Source: Obesumbacterium proteus (GTDB lineage: Bacteria > Pseudomonadota > Gammaproteobacteria > Enterobacterales > Enterobacteriaceae). From it: a stretch of 64,000 nt of DNA. Position numbers and translations under genes: made by a program. Of this stretch, positions 33,585-42,934 are shown piece after piece. The notes beneath the pieces are model-generated. The model did no database searches, had not been told where the DNA came from, and saw nothing but the letters and a program-made list of their open reading frames with translations. Location of the stretch: contig NZ_CP014608.1 of NCBI RefSeq assembly GCF_001586165.1, positions 3,596,001-3,660,000 of the forward strand. Reading direction: 5' to 3'. How positions within the stretch are numbered: the stretch's first letter is position 1; the number at the start of each line of letters is the position of its first letter.

Positions 33585-34373
33585 ATGGGTTTTCTAACCG
33601 GTAAGCGCATTCTGATCACTGGCGTAGCCAGCAAACTCTCCATTGCCTACGGTATCGCACAGGCTATGCACCGTGAAGGCGCCGAGCTGGCTTTCACCTA
33701 CCAGAACGACAAACTGAAATCTCGCGTAGAAGAATTCGCCGCTCAGTTGGGTTCTAATCTGGTTCTGGCTTGTGACGTAGCAGAAGACGAAAGCATCGAT
33801 GCGATGTTTACCGAGCTGGCAAAATCTTGGCCGAAATTCGACGGTTTTGTTCACTCCATTGGCTTCGCTCCAGGCGACCAGTTGGACGGCGACTACGTGA
33901 ATGCGGTTACCCGTGACGGTTTCAAAATCGCACACGACATCAGCTCTTACAGCTTCGTTGCGATGGCAAAAGCATGCCGTACCATGCTGAATCCAGGTTC
34001 AGGCCTGCTGACTCTGTCCTACTTGGGCGCAGAACGTGCAATCCCTAACTATAACGTGATGGGTCTGGCAAAAGCGTCTCTGGAAGCTAACGTTCGCTAC
34101 ATGGCTAACGCGATGGGCCCAGAAGGTATCCGTGTTAACGGTATCTCTGCGGGTCCAATCCGTACTCTGGCAGCGTCTGGCATCAAAAACTTCCGTAAAA
34201 TGTTGGCACACTGCGAAGCGGTTACCCCAATTCGCCGTACCGTTACCATCGAAGACGTCGGTAACTCAGCCGCATTCCTGTGTTCACCACTGGCAGGCGG
34301 TATTTCTGGTGAAATCCTGCACGTCGATGGCGGCTTCAACATTGCAGCAATGAACGAGCTGGAACTGGATTAA
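33585..34373 (+). CDS. fabI: enoyl-ACP reductase (NADH), FabI
   Basis: The 262-residue tetrameric short-chain dehydrogenase reduces trans-2-enoyl-ACP in the last step of each fatty acid elongation cycle. N-terminal nucleotide-binding GVASKLSIAYGIA and catalytic Tyr-x6-Lys (YNVMGLAK) are intact. Residues linked to triclosan sensitivity are wild type: Gly in HSIGFAPGD, Met in NVMG and Phe in IKNFRKM. It is preceded by AAGGACT and followed by a terminator. Codon use is strongly biased. It stands between the sap operon and yciW. Confidence 0.98.
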   Translation: MGFLTGKRILITGVASKLSIAYGIAQAMHREGAELAFTYQNDKLKSRVEEFAAQLGSNLVLACDVAEDESIDAMFTELAKSWPKFDGFVHSIGFAPGDQLDGDYVNAVTRDGFKIAHDISSYSFVAMAKACRTMLNPGSGLLTLSYLGAERAIPNYNVMGLAKASLEANVRYMANAMGPEGIRVNGISAGPIRTLAASGIKNFRKMLAHCEAVTPIRRTVTIEDVGNSAAFLCSPLAGGISGEILHVDGGFNIAAMNELELD

Positions 34374-34394
34374 TTTCCGTCGTTTATTCCGCTT

Positions 34395-34427
34395 AAAAAT
34401 CCCTGGCTTCGGCTGGGGATTTTTTTA
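34395..34427 (+). terminator. fabI terminator
   Basis: AAAAATCCCTGGC-TTCG-GCTGGGGATTTTT is a long stem with two G-U pairs and a stable TTCG loop, followed by T residues, 21 bases after the fabI stop. Confidence 0.9.
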
Positions 34428-34562
34428 TCTCAGCGCGGTTATTCCTTTTCAACCTAGGCTATTCCTTAACAATATTTCATCTCTAGGCCGCATTCGGCAA
34501 GGATAGTACCCTGTTTCATAAAGGGTTCGCCCTTTTCTTGCCCGACGTCTGAAGGATATCCG

Positions 34563-35675
34563 ATGGAGCGACCAAACTCGCCGCTGACGGTTTTTAGCTC
34601 ACGCCATAACGCACCAACCTCTGATGCGGATAATCACCAGCATCTGGCTCAGGGCCGCTTTCCGTTGTTCAATGAGCGTACCGAGCGCGACGCCTATTTT
34701 CAGCGGGTGGGCGATGTTTATACCCAACTGTTAGGCTCCGAGCCTGAAATCTCCCGCGAGCATTCTCTTTCACGCTACGACCGCTTAAGCATTGCGCTCA
34801 CCGTGGCGCAGGTTTCGCAGGTAACACCACTCAGCGCCTTTTATGCCAAACAGCTGGCTCCGCTACATTGCCCACACAACACCCGCGAAAGTAATCAGCG
34901 TTTAGCCCAAATTACCGAGCACGCTCGGCTGCTGGCATGGGACCCCACGCGCAGTACGAAACAGACCTTACGCGCGCTGCGTGCGGTAAAACTGTCATAC
35001 CCCGATATAGTGACACTGTCACAAATAATAGGCCTGGTGGTGCTACAGTCGCGCCTGATTGCGGGCACTGCCGCCCTTTCCGGCTGTTCGTTGCCGTCTG
35101 AACCAAGAATATTTCCCACCCTTGAATTGGCTCCGCTGACGGAAGCGACATCGGCGGCATGGCGCCCTTGGTTGCCGCTCGGCGCTGACGCCACGCTGGC
35201 ACCGGTGGCAATATGCGGTGCACCGTCGGGGCTGGCCATTGTTTTAATGTTGATTAACATGCATGACGGTGAAGGGGTTGATACCAGTAGCGAGATTTTT
35301 AGCGACGGCTACAACTGTAGCGATCTGCTACGTCAACCGCTGCGCGAACTGGCCTTTTTAGTGAGCGCTAGGCTACTCGGCTGTCATCGCAGTAGCCAAC
35401 ATCACGCACGCCGTTTTTTACTGCTGAGTAAACATCGCCAACAGGCCGATGCGGTACTCGCCGATCCCGTGGCTGCACTTGCGCAATGCAGTCGCCGCGA
35501 ACAGGCCATCATTCAGGCCAGCCTGACCCTCACGCAAACGCCCTGCTTATTCTCTCCTGAACACATTACATCTTTAACTCAGTCTGGGCTGTCAGCTGCA
35601 GAAATTCTTGAGCTTATCATTGCCCTAGCAACCGGCGCGTGGAGCCAACGGCTACTCGTTTCGCTGGGGGAATGA
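34563..35675 (+). CDS. yciW: YciW-like CMD/AhpD-fold protein
   Basis: The 370-residue cytosolic protein has the mainly helical pattern of the carboxymuconolactone decarboxylase/AhpD fold in two halves (about residues 60-180 and 240-365). The length and the position directly upstream of rnb match E. coli YciW (about 375 residues). The usual CxxC peroxidase motif of AhpD is not visible, so activity is unknown; in E. coli the gene is tied to sulfur/cysteine regulation (established, not visible here). Conserved features here include LSYPDIVTLSQIIGLVVLQS and FLVSARLLGCHRSS. A GAAGGATATCCG ribosome site precedes the ATG. Confidence 0.75.
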   Translation: MERPNSPLTVFSSRHNAPTSDADNHQHLAQGRFPLFNERTERDAYFQRVGDVYTQLLGSEPEISREHSLSRYDRLSIALTVAQVSQVTPLSAFYAKQLAPLHCPHNTRESNQRLAQITEHARLLAWDPTRSTKQTLRALRAVKLSYPDIVTLSQIIGLVVLQSRLIAGTAALSGCSLPSEPRIFPTLELAPLTEATSAAWRPWLPLGADATLAPVAICGAPSGLAIVLMLINMHDGEGVDTSSEIFSDGYNCSDLLRQPLRELAFLVSARLLGCHRSSQHHARRFLLLSKHRQQADAVLADPVAALAQCSRREQAIIQASLTLTQTPCLFSPEHITSLTQSGLSAAEILELIIALATGAWSQRLLVSLGE

Positions 35676-35814
35676 GCAGATTTACACCATTTGCCGATCA
35701 TTTCATCCACAGTCGCATCATGGGCTTGCTCACAGGCACTGATTCGCGTAAAAATGTGAACCGCTCTTGAGGTCATTCACTTCATCCACCTGCCGGAATC
35801 TACGTTTCAATACT

Positions 35815-37755
35815 ATGTTTCAGGATAACCCGCTGCTCGCGCAGCTAAAACAGCAACTGCACTCCCAGACTCCACGCGTTGAAGGCGTGGTTAAAGGGAC
35901 CGACAAAGGTTTTGGCTTCTTGGAAGTTGACGCCCAGAAAAGCTATTTCATCCCGCCGCCATACATGAAAAAAGTCATGCATGGTGACCGCGTTCTGGCT
36001 GCTGTTCACACTGAGAAAGATCGTGAAGTCGTTGAGCCGGAAGAGCTGGTTGAGCCTTTCCTAACAAGATTCGTTGGCCGGGTACAGAAAAAAGACGGTG
36101 ATAACCGCCTTTCCATTATCCCCGACCATCCATTGCTGAAAGATGCAATCCCATGCAGAGCTGACAACAACGTCACGCATGAGTTTAAGCAAGGCGATTG
36201 GGCCGTTGCCGAGATGAATCGGCACCCGCTGAAAGGCGACCGCACTTTCTTTGCCAATATCACCACGTTTATTACCGACGCGGATGATGATTTTGCGCCG
36301 TGGTGGGTCACTCTTTCCCGTCACGGACTAGACCGCACGGCACCAGAATGGTCCGGTAGCGAAATGCGTGAAGAAGGCTTAGAGCGTGAAGACCTCACCG
36401 CTATGCCATTCGTCACCATCGATAGCGCCAGCACCGAAGACATGGATGATGCGTTGTATGTGCAGGAGAATGAAGACGGTTCTCTGGCATTAACCATCGC
36501 CATTGCCGATCCAACGGCCTACGTGGAGCCAGGCTCCGAGCTGGATAAAATTGCTCGGGTGCGTGCTTTCACGACTTATTTGCCTGGTTTCAACATTCCG
36601 ATGTTGCCACGCGATCTGTCTGACGATCTGTGCTCACTGCGCCCTAACGAACGTCGTCCAGCGTTGCTATGCCGCGTCACAATACAGAAAGACGGCGCTA
36701 TTTCTGACGATATCCGCTTCTTTGCTGGCTGGATCGAATCCAAAGCCAAACTGGTTTACGACGAAGTTTCAGACTATCTGGAAGGCGTTGGCAGCTGGAA
36801 ACCGGAAAATGCCCAAATCGAACAGCAGGTTCGCCTGTTGCATCGCTTAGCCGATTCTCGTTCTGATTGGCGTCAGCAGCACGCATTGGTATTTAAAGAT
36901 CGCCCCGATTATCGCTTTGTTTTAGGCGAAAAAGGCAGCGTAGTTGATATCATTGCCGAACATCGCCGTGTAGCAAACCGTATCGTGGAAGAGTGCATGA
37001 TCACCGCTAACGTTTGTGCCGCCATCGTGCTGCGCGACCGTTTAGGCTTCGGTGTTTATAACATCCACTCCGGTTTCGATCCGGCGCTGGTTGAACAGGC
37101 CGTGAGCATTCTGCAAGCCAACGATGTATCTGCCAATGCAGAAGCATTATTAACCTTGCAGGGCTTCTGCGAACTGCGTCGTCATTTGGATTCGTTGCCA
37201 ACCACGTTCCTTGATAGCCGCGTGCGCCGTTTCCAGACCTTTGCTGAAATTAGCACCGAGCCTGGCCCGCACTTTGGTTTGGGCTTAGAAGCTTACGCAA
37301 CATGGACTTCGCCTATCCGTAAATACGGTGACATGGTGAATCATCGTCTGCTGAAAGCGCTGATTGCAAATAAACCCGCCGAACGACCTGATGACGCGAT
37401 TACCGTTCAGATGGCAGAACGCCGTCGCCTGAATCGTATGGCAGAACGCGACGTGGGTGATTGGTTATATGCACGCTTCCTGAAAGATAAAGCGGATCCA
37501 GCGATTCACTTTAATGCTGAAATCGTTGATATTTCGCGGGGCGGTATGCGCGTGCGTTTGGTTGATAACGGTGCGATGGCATTTATTCCATCCTCCTTTA
37601 TTCACGCCGTGCGCGATGAACTGGTATGTAGCCAAGAAACGGGCTCCATTCAGATCAAAGGCGAAACCGTTTATCAGACGGGCGATGCCCTACAGGTTTA
37701 TCTGGTTGAAGTGCGCCTAGAAACGCGCAGCATTATTGCCAAACCTGTCGCTTAA
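35815..37755 (+). CDS. rnb: exoribonuclease II
   Basis: The 646-residue 3'-5' exoribonuclease (E. coli 644) degrades single-stranded RNA. Two N-terminal cold-shock domains lie at about residues 1-170. The RNB catalytic domain has the metal-binding Asp cluster in IDSASTEDMDDAL, PRDLSDDLCSLRPNE, and the conserved end block TSPIRKYGDMVNHRLLKA. A C-terminal S1 domain contains VDISRGGMRVRLVDNGA. The ATG at 35815 (MFQDNPLLAQLKQQLHSQTP) matches E. coli exactly; the in-frame ATG at 35767 adds a non-conserved 16-residue leader. The ribosome site is weak, as often seen for autoregulated mRNAs. A strong hairpin closes the gene. Confidence 0.98.
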   Translation: MFQDNPLLAQLKQQLHSQTPRVEGVVKGTDKGFGFLEVDAQKSYFIPPPYMKKVMHGDRVLAAVHTEKDREVVEPEELVEPFLTRFVGRVQKKDGDNRLSIIPDHPLLKDAIPCRADNNVTHEFKQGDWAVAEMNRHPLKGDRTFFANITTFITDADDDFAPWWVTLSRHGLDRTAPEWSGSEMREEGLEREDLTAMPFVTIDSASTEDMDDALYVQENEDGSLALTIAIADPTAYVEPGSELDKIARVRAFTTYLPGFNIPMLPRDLSDDLCSLRPNERRPALLCRVTIQKDGAISDDIRFFAGWIESKAKLVYDEVSDYLEGVGSWKPENAQIEQQVRLLHRLADSRSDWRQQHALVFKDRPDYRFVLGEKGSVVDIIAEHRRVANRIVEECMITANVCAAIVLRDRLGFGVYNIHSGFDPALVEQAVSILQANDVSANAEALLTLQGFCELRRHLDSLPTTFLDSRVRRFQTFAEISTEPGPHFGLGLEAYATWTSPIRKYGDMVNHRLLKALIANKPAERPDDAITVQMAERRRLNRMAERDVGDWLYARFLKDKADPAIHFNAEIVDISRGGMRVRLVDNGAMAFIPSSFIHAVRDELVCSQETGSIQIKGETVYQTGDALQVYLVEVRLETRSIIAKPVA

Positions 37756-37764
37756 TCTGAAACA

Positions 37765-37800
37765 TTGAGGGGCATGGGGTTCTCGCCCCGTGCTCCTCAA
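37765..37800 (+). terminator. rnb terminator
   Basis: TTGAGGGGCATGGGG-TTCTCG-CCCCGTGCTCCTCAA makes a 15-bp stem with two G-U pairs, followed by TTGTTT. It lies 9 bases after the rnb stop, between convergent rnb and dkgB. Confidence 0.8.
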
Positions 37801-37850
37801 TTGTTTAAGCGCACTTCATTAGCTCAACAGACGTTTCTCACCGATAAAAA

Positions 37851-38666
37851 TCAATCCCAATCTGGCGCAAACTCTGGGCTGACTAAACGCTCATTGCGTT
37901 CAAGTTCTGCAATCTGCTTCATTTCCGCATCGCTTAACACAACCTTCAACGCGTCTAAATTGCTCGCCAAATTCTCACGTTTGGTGGACGAAGGGATCAC
38001 CGTGTAACCCTTTTGCAGCGACCACGCCAGAGCCACCTGTGCGGCGCTCACGCTATGCGTCTGCGCAATGTGGTTAATCACGGTATCGGTTAACACTTTG
38101 CCATAGGCTAGAGGCATATAGGCGGTCACCGGAATACCCTGAGACGCAGCAAACGCAGCCACTTTTTCATTTTGTAGGAACGGATGTATCTCAATTTGCT
38201 GGCTGGCAATATTCTGCGCACCTACGGCGTCGATGGCCTGCTTCATTTGTTCGATAGTAAAATTAGAAATCCCTATCGCTTTGGTTAAACCCATTTGCTG
38301 AGCCTGATACAACGCTTTCATGCTGTCAGCAATGGTTGGCGATGCATCACGCGTTGGCCAGTGGATCAGGGTTAAATCGACCTGCGCCAAACGCAGTTTT
38401 TTCAGGCTTTCTTGCAGGCTTTCAATCAGCTTTTCAGGCGCGAGATTTTCCAGCCAAATTTTCGTGGTGACAAACAGCTCATCACGCGGTACACCACTTT
38501 CTTCAATAGCTTGCCCAACCTCAGCTTCATTGCCGTAGATCTGTGCGGTATCGATATGACGATACCCCAGCTCCAACCCATTGCGCACAGAATCAATCAC
38601 GACCTGCTCTTTCAAGCGAAACGTTCCCAGCCCCAGTTTTGGCATCATCATGTTGGTGTTGCTCAT
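37851..38666 (-). CDS. dkgB: 2,5-diketo-D-gluconate reductase B-like aldo/keto reductase
   Basis: The 271-residue AKR-superfamily enzyme has a catalytic tetrad visible as Asp in HIDTAQIYGNE (Asp and Tyr), Lys in TTKIWLENL and His in LIHWPT. NADPH-binding residues are in IPSSTKRENL. It is close to E. coli DkgB (267) throughout, including LYQA..GLTKAIGISNFTIEQM and the end FAPDWD. Such enzymes reduce 2,5-diketo-gluconate and methylglyoxal-type aldehydes. In E. coli dkgB lies elsewhere; here it is divergent from mdaB-ygiN, which suggests joint response to reactive carbonyls or quinones (inference). AAGGA lies ahead of the ATG. Confidence 0.88.
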   Translation of the reverse strand: MSNTNMMMPKLGLGTFRLKEQVVIDSVRNGLELGYRHIDTAQIYGNEAEVGQAIEESGVPRDELFVTTKIWLENLAPEKLIESLQESLKKLRLAQVDLTLIHWPTRDASPTIADSMKALYQAQQMGLTKAIGISNFTIEQMKQAIDAVGAQNIASQQIEIHPFLQNEKVAAFAASQGIPVTAYMPLAYGKVLTDTVINHIAQTHSVSAAQVALAWSLQKGYTVIPSSTKRENLASNLDALKVVLSDAEMKQIAELERNERLVSPEFAPDWD

Positions 38667-38786
38667 TTTATATCCTTTTGATTTTGTAAGATGACAGAGT
38701 GATGTTGGGCATAAGCGTTGCCCTGTTGCTGAGAGTGAGTATGTGGGGAAGTTTTTTTGTTTAAAATAGCGTTAATTGCAAATGTA

Positions 38787-38939
38787 TTGTGATCAAAAAT
38801 CACAAATGCCCAGACTAATCTTATTCCACCTTCAATTATTGACTCAAACGCAAAGGTGTTGTGATTCAGATCGCCTATTTTATGAAAATAAATAGTGTGA
38901 TAATTGCCGCAGTCGCTAATTACATTATCGAATCACAAC
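38787..38939. promoter_or_regulatory. TTGTGAT dyads between dkgB and mdaB
   Basis: The gap holds a perfect dyad TTGTGAT-CAAAA-ATCACAA at 38787-38805. It also holds a separate 10-base inverted pair, GTTGTGATTC at 38858-38867 and GAATCACAAC at 38930-38939. A fourth GTGTGATAATTG lies near 38895. Spacing differs from a CRP site (five or seven rather than six). They look like operators of one unidentified regulator serving both divergent genes. Confidence 0.5.
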
Positions 38940-38981
38940 ACGGCGCCACGCCCTATTCTGCGCCGCATGAGGAGCTTCATT

Positions 38982-39569
38982 ATGAGTAAGATTTTCCTGA
39001 TCAACGGTATGAAAGCGTTTGGCCATTCTAAAGGTCAACTGAATACCACGCTGCATGACGTCGCTAAAGAGACATTGGCTGCGATGGGCCACGAACTGCG
39101 TGAAACCACCATTGATAACGGCTACGAAATCGAACAAGAAATTCAAAACTATCTGTGGGCCGACGTGGTTATTTATCAGATGCCAGGCTGGTGGATGGGC
39201 GAGCCATGGATCGTTAAAAAATATATCGACGAAGTCTTCACCGAAGGTCATGGCCGCCTGTACGCAAGCGATGGTCGTACCCGTTCAGACGCGAGCAAAA
39301 AATACGGTTCTGGCGGCTTGATTCAGGGTAAACAGCACATGCTATCTCTGACTTGGAATGCGCCACAGGAAGCATTCGACGATCCAGACCAGTTCTTCCA
39401 CGGTCAGGGCGTTGATGGTCTGTACATGCATTTCCATAAAGCCAACGAATTCTTGGGTATGACTCGTCTGCCAACGTTCCTGTGCACCGACGTGATCAAG
39501 AATCCAAATGTGGAGCACAACATTGCATGCTACCGCGACCATTTGGCAACCGTGTTTGCTAACAAATAA
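38982..39569 (+). CDS. mdaB: NADPH:quinone reductase MdaB
   Basis: The 195-residue flavodoxin-fold FAD enzyme (E. coli 193) reduces quinones by two electrons, avoiding semiquinone radicals. Conserved blocks are MPGWWMGEPWIVKKYIDEVF, LYASDGRTR, KYGSGGLIQGK, MLSLTWNAPQEAF and FHGQGVDGLYM. The ATG at 38982 has GGAGC about 7 bases ahead; the longer frame from 38904 runs through the dyad region and is not conserved. It is co-transcribed with ygiN, nine bases downstream, as in E. coli. Confidence 0.95.
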   Translation: MSKIFLINGMKAFGHSKGQLNTTLHDVAKETLAAMGHELRETTIDNGYEIEQEIQNYLWADVVIYQMPGWWMGEPWIVKKYIDEVFTEGHGRLYASDGRTRSDASKKYGSGGLIQGKQHMLSLTWNAPQEAFDDPDQFFHGQGVDGLYMHFHKANEFLGMTRLPTFLCTDVIKNPNVEHNIACYRDHLATVFANK

Positions 39570-39578
39570 GAGATTGCG

Positions 39579-39893
39579 ATGATTACTGTTATTGCCGAAA
39601 TCAAAGTTCGTGCGGGACACTTAGACGCTATCGTTAAGCGCTTTCAGGCTTTGCAGGCAGAAGTGCTGGCGGAGGAAGGTTGCTATCAGTACACGCCGCT
39701 TACGGATACCCTGCCCGCTATCGAGCGTCAGAGTTTAGCCGCTGACACGCTTTTCATGGTTGAACGTTGGGAATCTCACGCGCATTTGGATGCCCATCTT
39801 AAAACGGTACACATGGTTCGCCACCATGAAGAAACGCAGGATCAGGTAGAATCCGTTACCCTGCGCATCTTGACCGATCATTCTGTTTGCTAA
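39579..39893 (+). CDS. ygiN: quinol monooxygenase YgiN
   Basis: The 104-residue ABM-fold protein (same length as E. coli YgiN) oxidises quinols such as menadiol and forms a quinone redox cycle with MdaB. The N-terminal strand ITVIAEIKVRAGH and the loops with TPLTD, FMVERWES and HLKTVHM are typical. It is closed by a terminator at 39925-39951. Confidence 0.92.
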   Translation: MITVIAEIKVRAGHLDAIVKRFQALQAEVLAEEGCYQYTPLTDTLPAIERQSLAADTLFMVERWESHAHLDAHLKTVHMVRHHEETQDQVESVTLRILTDHSVC

Positions 39894-39924
39894 CAGTTTT
39901 TATTGCCACTGTGTCTGTTTGTTT

Positions 39925-39951
39925 AGCCGCTGATATTTCAGCGGCTTTTTT
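39925..39951 (+). terminator. ygiN terminator
   Basis: AGCCGCTGA-TATT-TCAGCGGCT is followed by six T, between convergent ygiN and pepT. Confidence 0.9.
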
Positions 39952-39965
39952 ATGCCGTTAACCGC

Positions 39966-41198
39966 TTAGCCTTTAGCTTTCAACGCGGTCAGCTCGGCGA
40001 TACGCATAATCACTGATGCCGCTTTTTCCATGCCTTCTAAGGTAATGAATTCATGTTTGCCGTGGAAATTATAGCCTCCGGTAAACAGATTCGGGCAAGG
40101 CAGACCACGGAATGAAAGCTGCGCGCCATCTGTACCACCGCGAATCGGACACATGATCGGCTCAATGCCCACGTCGTGCATCGCCTGCTGCGCCAATTCA
40201 ATGATATGTGGGTGTTTTGCCACTTCATCACGCATGTTGTAGTAACTGTCATCTAGCGTCACTTCGATATAGCAGTCACGGTGCAAACCTTTACCCACTT
40301 TCTTGGCGATATCCATGATGTTTTTCTTGCGGGCTTCGAAGCCTTCACGGCTGAAATCACGCACGATGTAATGCATTTCTGCTTTCTCAACCGTGCCTTT
40401 CATCGATGCAAGATGATAGAAACCTTCATAGCCTTCGGTGTGTTCAGGCGTTTGCTCTGGCGGTAATTCATTGTGAATGCGCGCCGCGAGAGACAGCGCG
40501 TTAACCATTACGCCTTTCGCCGTGCCTGGATGCACGTTATTGCCTACGATCTTAATCGTTACCGATGCCGCATTGAAGTTTTCACATTCCAACTCGCCCA
40601 CGCCACCGCCATCGACGGTATAGGCCCATTCCGCGTCAAAGGCTTCAACGTCAAAGAATTGAGCGCCCTTGCCAACTTCTTCATCAGGCGTGAACGCAAT
40701 ACGAATATCGCCATGCGGAATGTTGTTATGTTTGAGACGCAGCATAGCGGTCACAATTTCGGCGATACCTGCTTTATCGTCGGCACCCAACAGGGTTTTA
40801 CCGTCGGTAGTAATCAGCGTTTGGCCTAACAGCTGATGTAAGACGGGGAACATCACCGGTGAGAGAACCTCATCACCAATACCTAAAGCGATATCTCCAC
40901 CGCGATAGTTTTCAACGATCTGCGGATTGACATTTTTACCGCTGGCGTCGGGTGCGGTATCCAAATGCGAGATGAAACCGATTGTCGGCGCTTTCCAACT
41001 GACATTAGACGGCAAGGTTGCCATCACACAGCCATGATCGCTTAATGTGACCTGCTCGAAACCGAGCTCAACTAATTCCGCCTGTAGCGCCCGCGCCAAC
41101 TTCATCTGGCCATCTGTGCTGGGAACCTGACGTACACCTGCTTTGGACTGTGTGTCGAAAGAAACATAATTAAAAAAGCGATCGAGTAAGTTATTCAT
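39966..41198 (-). CDS. pepT: peptidase T (tripeptidase)
   Basis: The 410-residue M20-family di-zinc aminopeptidase cleaves N-terminal residues from tripeptides. Metal ligands are visible: His in FISHLDTAPD, bridging Asp in LLGADDKAGIA, Glu in TPDEEVGKG, and a C-terminal His in HGKHEF. GTDGAQLSFRGLPCPNLFTGG is the conserved C-terminal block. The start at 41198 (MNNLLDRFFNYVSFDTQSK) matches the E. coli N terminus; the open frame 17 codons further up is not conserved. It is divergent from potA, the E. coli arrangement. Confidence 0.95.
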   Translation of the reverse strand: MNNLLDRFFNYVSFDTQSKAGVRQVPSTDGQMKLARALQAELVELGFEQVTLSDHGCVMATLPSNVSWKAPTIGFISHLDTAPDASGKNVNPQIVENYRGGDIALGIGDEVLSPVMFPVLHQLLGQTLITTDGKTLLGADDKAGIAEIVTAMLRLKHNNIPHGDIRIAFTPDEEVGKGAQFFDVEAFDAEWAYTVDGGGVGELECENFNAASVTIKIVGNNVHPGTAKGVMVNALSLAARIHNELPPEQTPEHTEGYEGFYHLASMKGTVEKAEMHYIVRDFSREGFEARKKNIMDIAKKVGKGLHRDCYIEVTLDDSYYNMRDEVAKHPHIIELAQQAMHDVGIEPIMCPIRGGTDGAQLSFRGLPCPNLFTGGYNFHGKHEFITLEGMEKAASVIMRIAELTALKAKG

Positions 41199-41794
41199 AA
41201 AAGTGTCTCGCAATGATTCGTTATTCGTAGCAGTCCACATCATCCCCATAATCGATGGTTAAGAATGAAGGACAAGTGCCGCATTAGATAAACAACCCTA
41301 AAATTTTATGTCGGGTTTAAAAAATCGACTAATGGGCTAGCCTGACAACGTCAAGTGGGGGCTTTGCAAGGGTATCTCTTCATAATCATGTGATCTGACT
41401 CTTACTATGAAAAATCCCCTATGCCCTCGCCATAGGTTTTACATTATGCGTAGGGCACAAAACGGAAATATTGCGTCAGGTCATTTTTAGCTAAAGTTAA
41501 AGAAAGTAAGGAAAGTAATACCGGATAAAAATAGCCGTTTCACAGGATTTCTGCCCCATTTAGGGTAAATTAGTGCATCATGGTGAGTCTAAGGCGGGAA
41601 AATCAGGTTTTCTTGGCTGGCTGGCTTTTAATTAAGTTTCACACAGTCTATTATTCGCGCCTTAATTTTTGAGTGGCGCCGCTGGTTTTGAGCTACCTGA
41701 CTCATTGATTTACTTTGAGTCTTCTGCTCCTACAGTCCTTTTTTTTCAGCGGCGGTTCTATCTGCAACACGTAACGGGATAGAGTAGCAAATAA
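41199..41794. other. pepT / potA divergent intergenic region
   Basis: Almost 600 bases without a convincing gene. It contains a small hairpin (CCTATG/CATAGG near 41419-41437) and, near potA, GCGCCGCTG (about 41676) that could pair with CAGCGGCG (about 41750), giving a long leader structure in the potA mRNA. An FNR site is expected for pepT from E. coli, but no clear TTGAT-N4-ATCAA was seen. Confidence 0.4.
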
Positions 41795-42934
41795 ATGACT
41801 GAGATATCTTCTCTGGGTTCCAACGCAGCATTACAGCCTGTTGTTCGTTTGACAGGTATCCGTAAGTCTTTTGATGATAAAGACATCATCACCGATCTTG
41901 ACCTTACGATTAATCATGGCGAGTTCTTAACCATTCTCGGCCCCTCTGGCTGCGGGAAAACCACCGTTTTGCGTCTTATTGCCGGTTTGGAAGACGTTGA
42001 TGATGGCCGTGTGATTTTGGACGGTGATGATATTACTCACGTCCCTGCTGAGAATCGTTGCGTTAATACGGTATTCCAAAGCTACGCGCTGTTTCCGCAC
42101 ATGACCGTGCTAGATAACGTCGCCTTTGGCTTGCGCATGCAGAAGCGACCAGAGGCCGAAATTATTCCTCGCGCCCATGAAGCGCTGCGTATGGTGCAGT
42201 TAGAGGAGTTCGCTCAGCGTCGGCCGCATCAGCTTTCTGGCGGGCAACAACAGCGCGTGGCCATTGCGCGTGCGGTGGTGAATAAACCCAAGGTTCTGTT
42301 GCTGGATGAATCGCTGTCTGCACTGGATTATAAGCTGCGCAAACAGATGCAAAATGAGCTCAAGGCCTTGCAGCGTAAGCTGGGCATTACCTTTATTTTC
42401 GTCACCCACGACCAAGAAGAAGCGCTGACCATGTCAGACCGCATCGTGGTGATGCGTGATGGCAAGATTGAGCAAGACGGCACGCCGCGCGAAATCTACG
42501 AAGAACCTAAGAACCTGTTTGTCGCCAGCTTCATTGGCGAGATCAATATTTTTGACGCCGAGGTTCTGCATCGCGTGGACGAACATCGTGTTCGTGCCAA
42601 CGTCGAAGGCCGCGAGTGCAATATTTACGTCAATGCTGAAATGGACGTGCGACCGGGCGATAAGCTGAACGTGCTGCTGCGCCCTGAAGATGTGCGAGTC
42701 GAAGAGATCCACGACGCCGGACAGGTCGATGGCATCATCGGATACGTGCGCGAGCGTAACTATAAAGGCATGACGCTGGAATCTACCGTTGAGTTAGAGA
42801 ACGGCAAGATGGTGCTGGTGAGCGAATTCTTTAACGAAGACGATCCCGACGTCGATCATTCGTTAGATCAGAAAATGGCCGTGACTTGGGTCGAAAGCTG
42901 GGAGGTGGTGCTGGCTAATGAAGAAGTCGCGTAA
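41795..42934 (+). CDS. potA: PotA, spermidine/putrescine ABC transporter ATPase
   Basis: The 379-residue ATPase has Walker A GPSGCGKTT, signature LSGGQQQR, Walker B VLLLDESLSALD (Glu replaced as DES, as in E. coli PotA), and switch His in FVTHDQEEAL. The C-terminal TOBE domain (about residues 280-370) includes LLRPEDVRVEEI. It powers spermidine-preferential uptake with PotB, PotC and PotD. Its last 17 bases overlap potB, so translation is coupled. Confidence 0.96.
   Translation: MTEISSLGSNAALQPVVRLTGIRKSFDDKDIITDLDLTINHGEFLTILGPSGCGKTTVLRLIAGLEDVDDGRVILDGDDITHVPAENRCVNTVFQSYALFPHMTVLDNVAFGLRMQKRPEAEIIPRAHEALRMVQLEEFAQRRPHQLSGGQQQRVAIARAVVNKPKVLLLDESLSALDYKLRKQMQNELKALQRKLGITFIFVTHDQEEALTMSDRIVVMRDGKIEQDGTPREIYEEPKNLFVASFIGEINIFDAEVLHRVDEHRVRANVEGRECNIYVNAEMDVRPGDKLNVLLRPEDVRVEEIHDAGQVDGIIGYVRERNYKGMTLESTVELENGKMVLVSEFFNEDDPDVDHSLDQKMAVTWVESWEVVLANEEVA

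Noticed and set aside
38787..38805. CRP or FNR site in the dkgB-mdaB gap
   Set aside because: The half-site spacing is five (TTGTGAT) or seven (TGTGA), not the six needed for CRP, and TTGAT-N4-ATCAA is absent.
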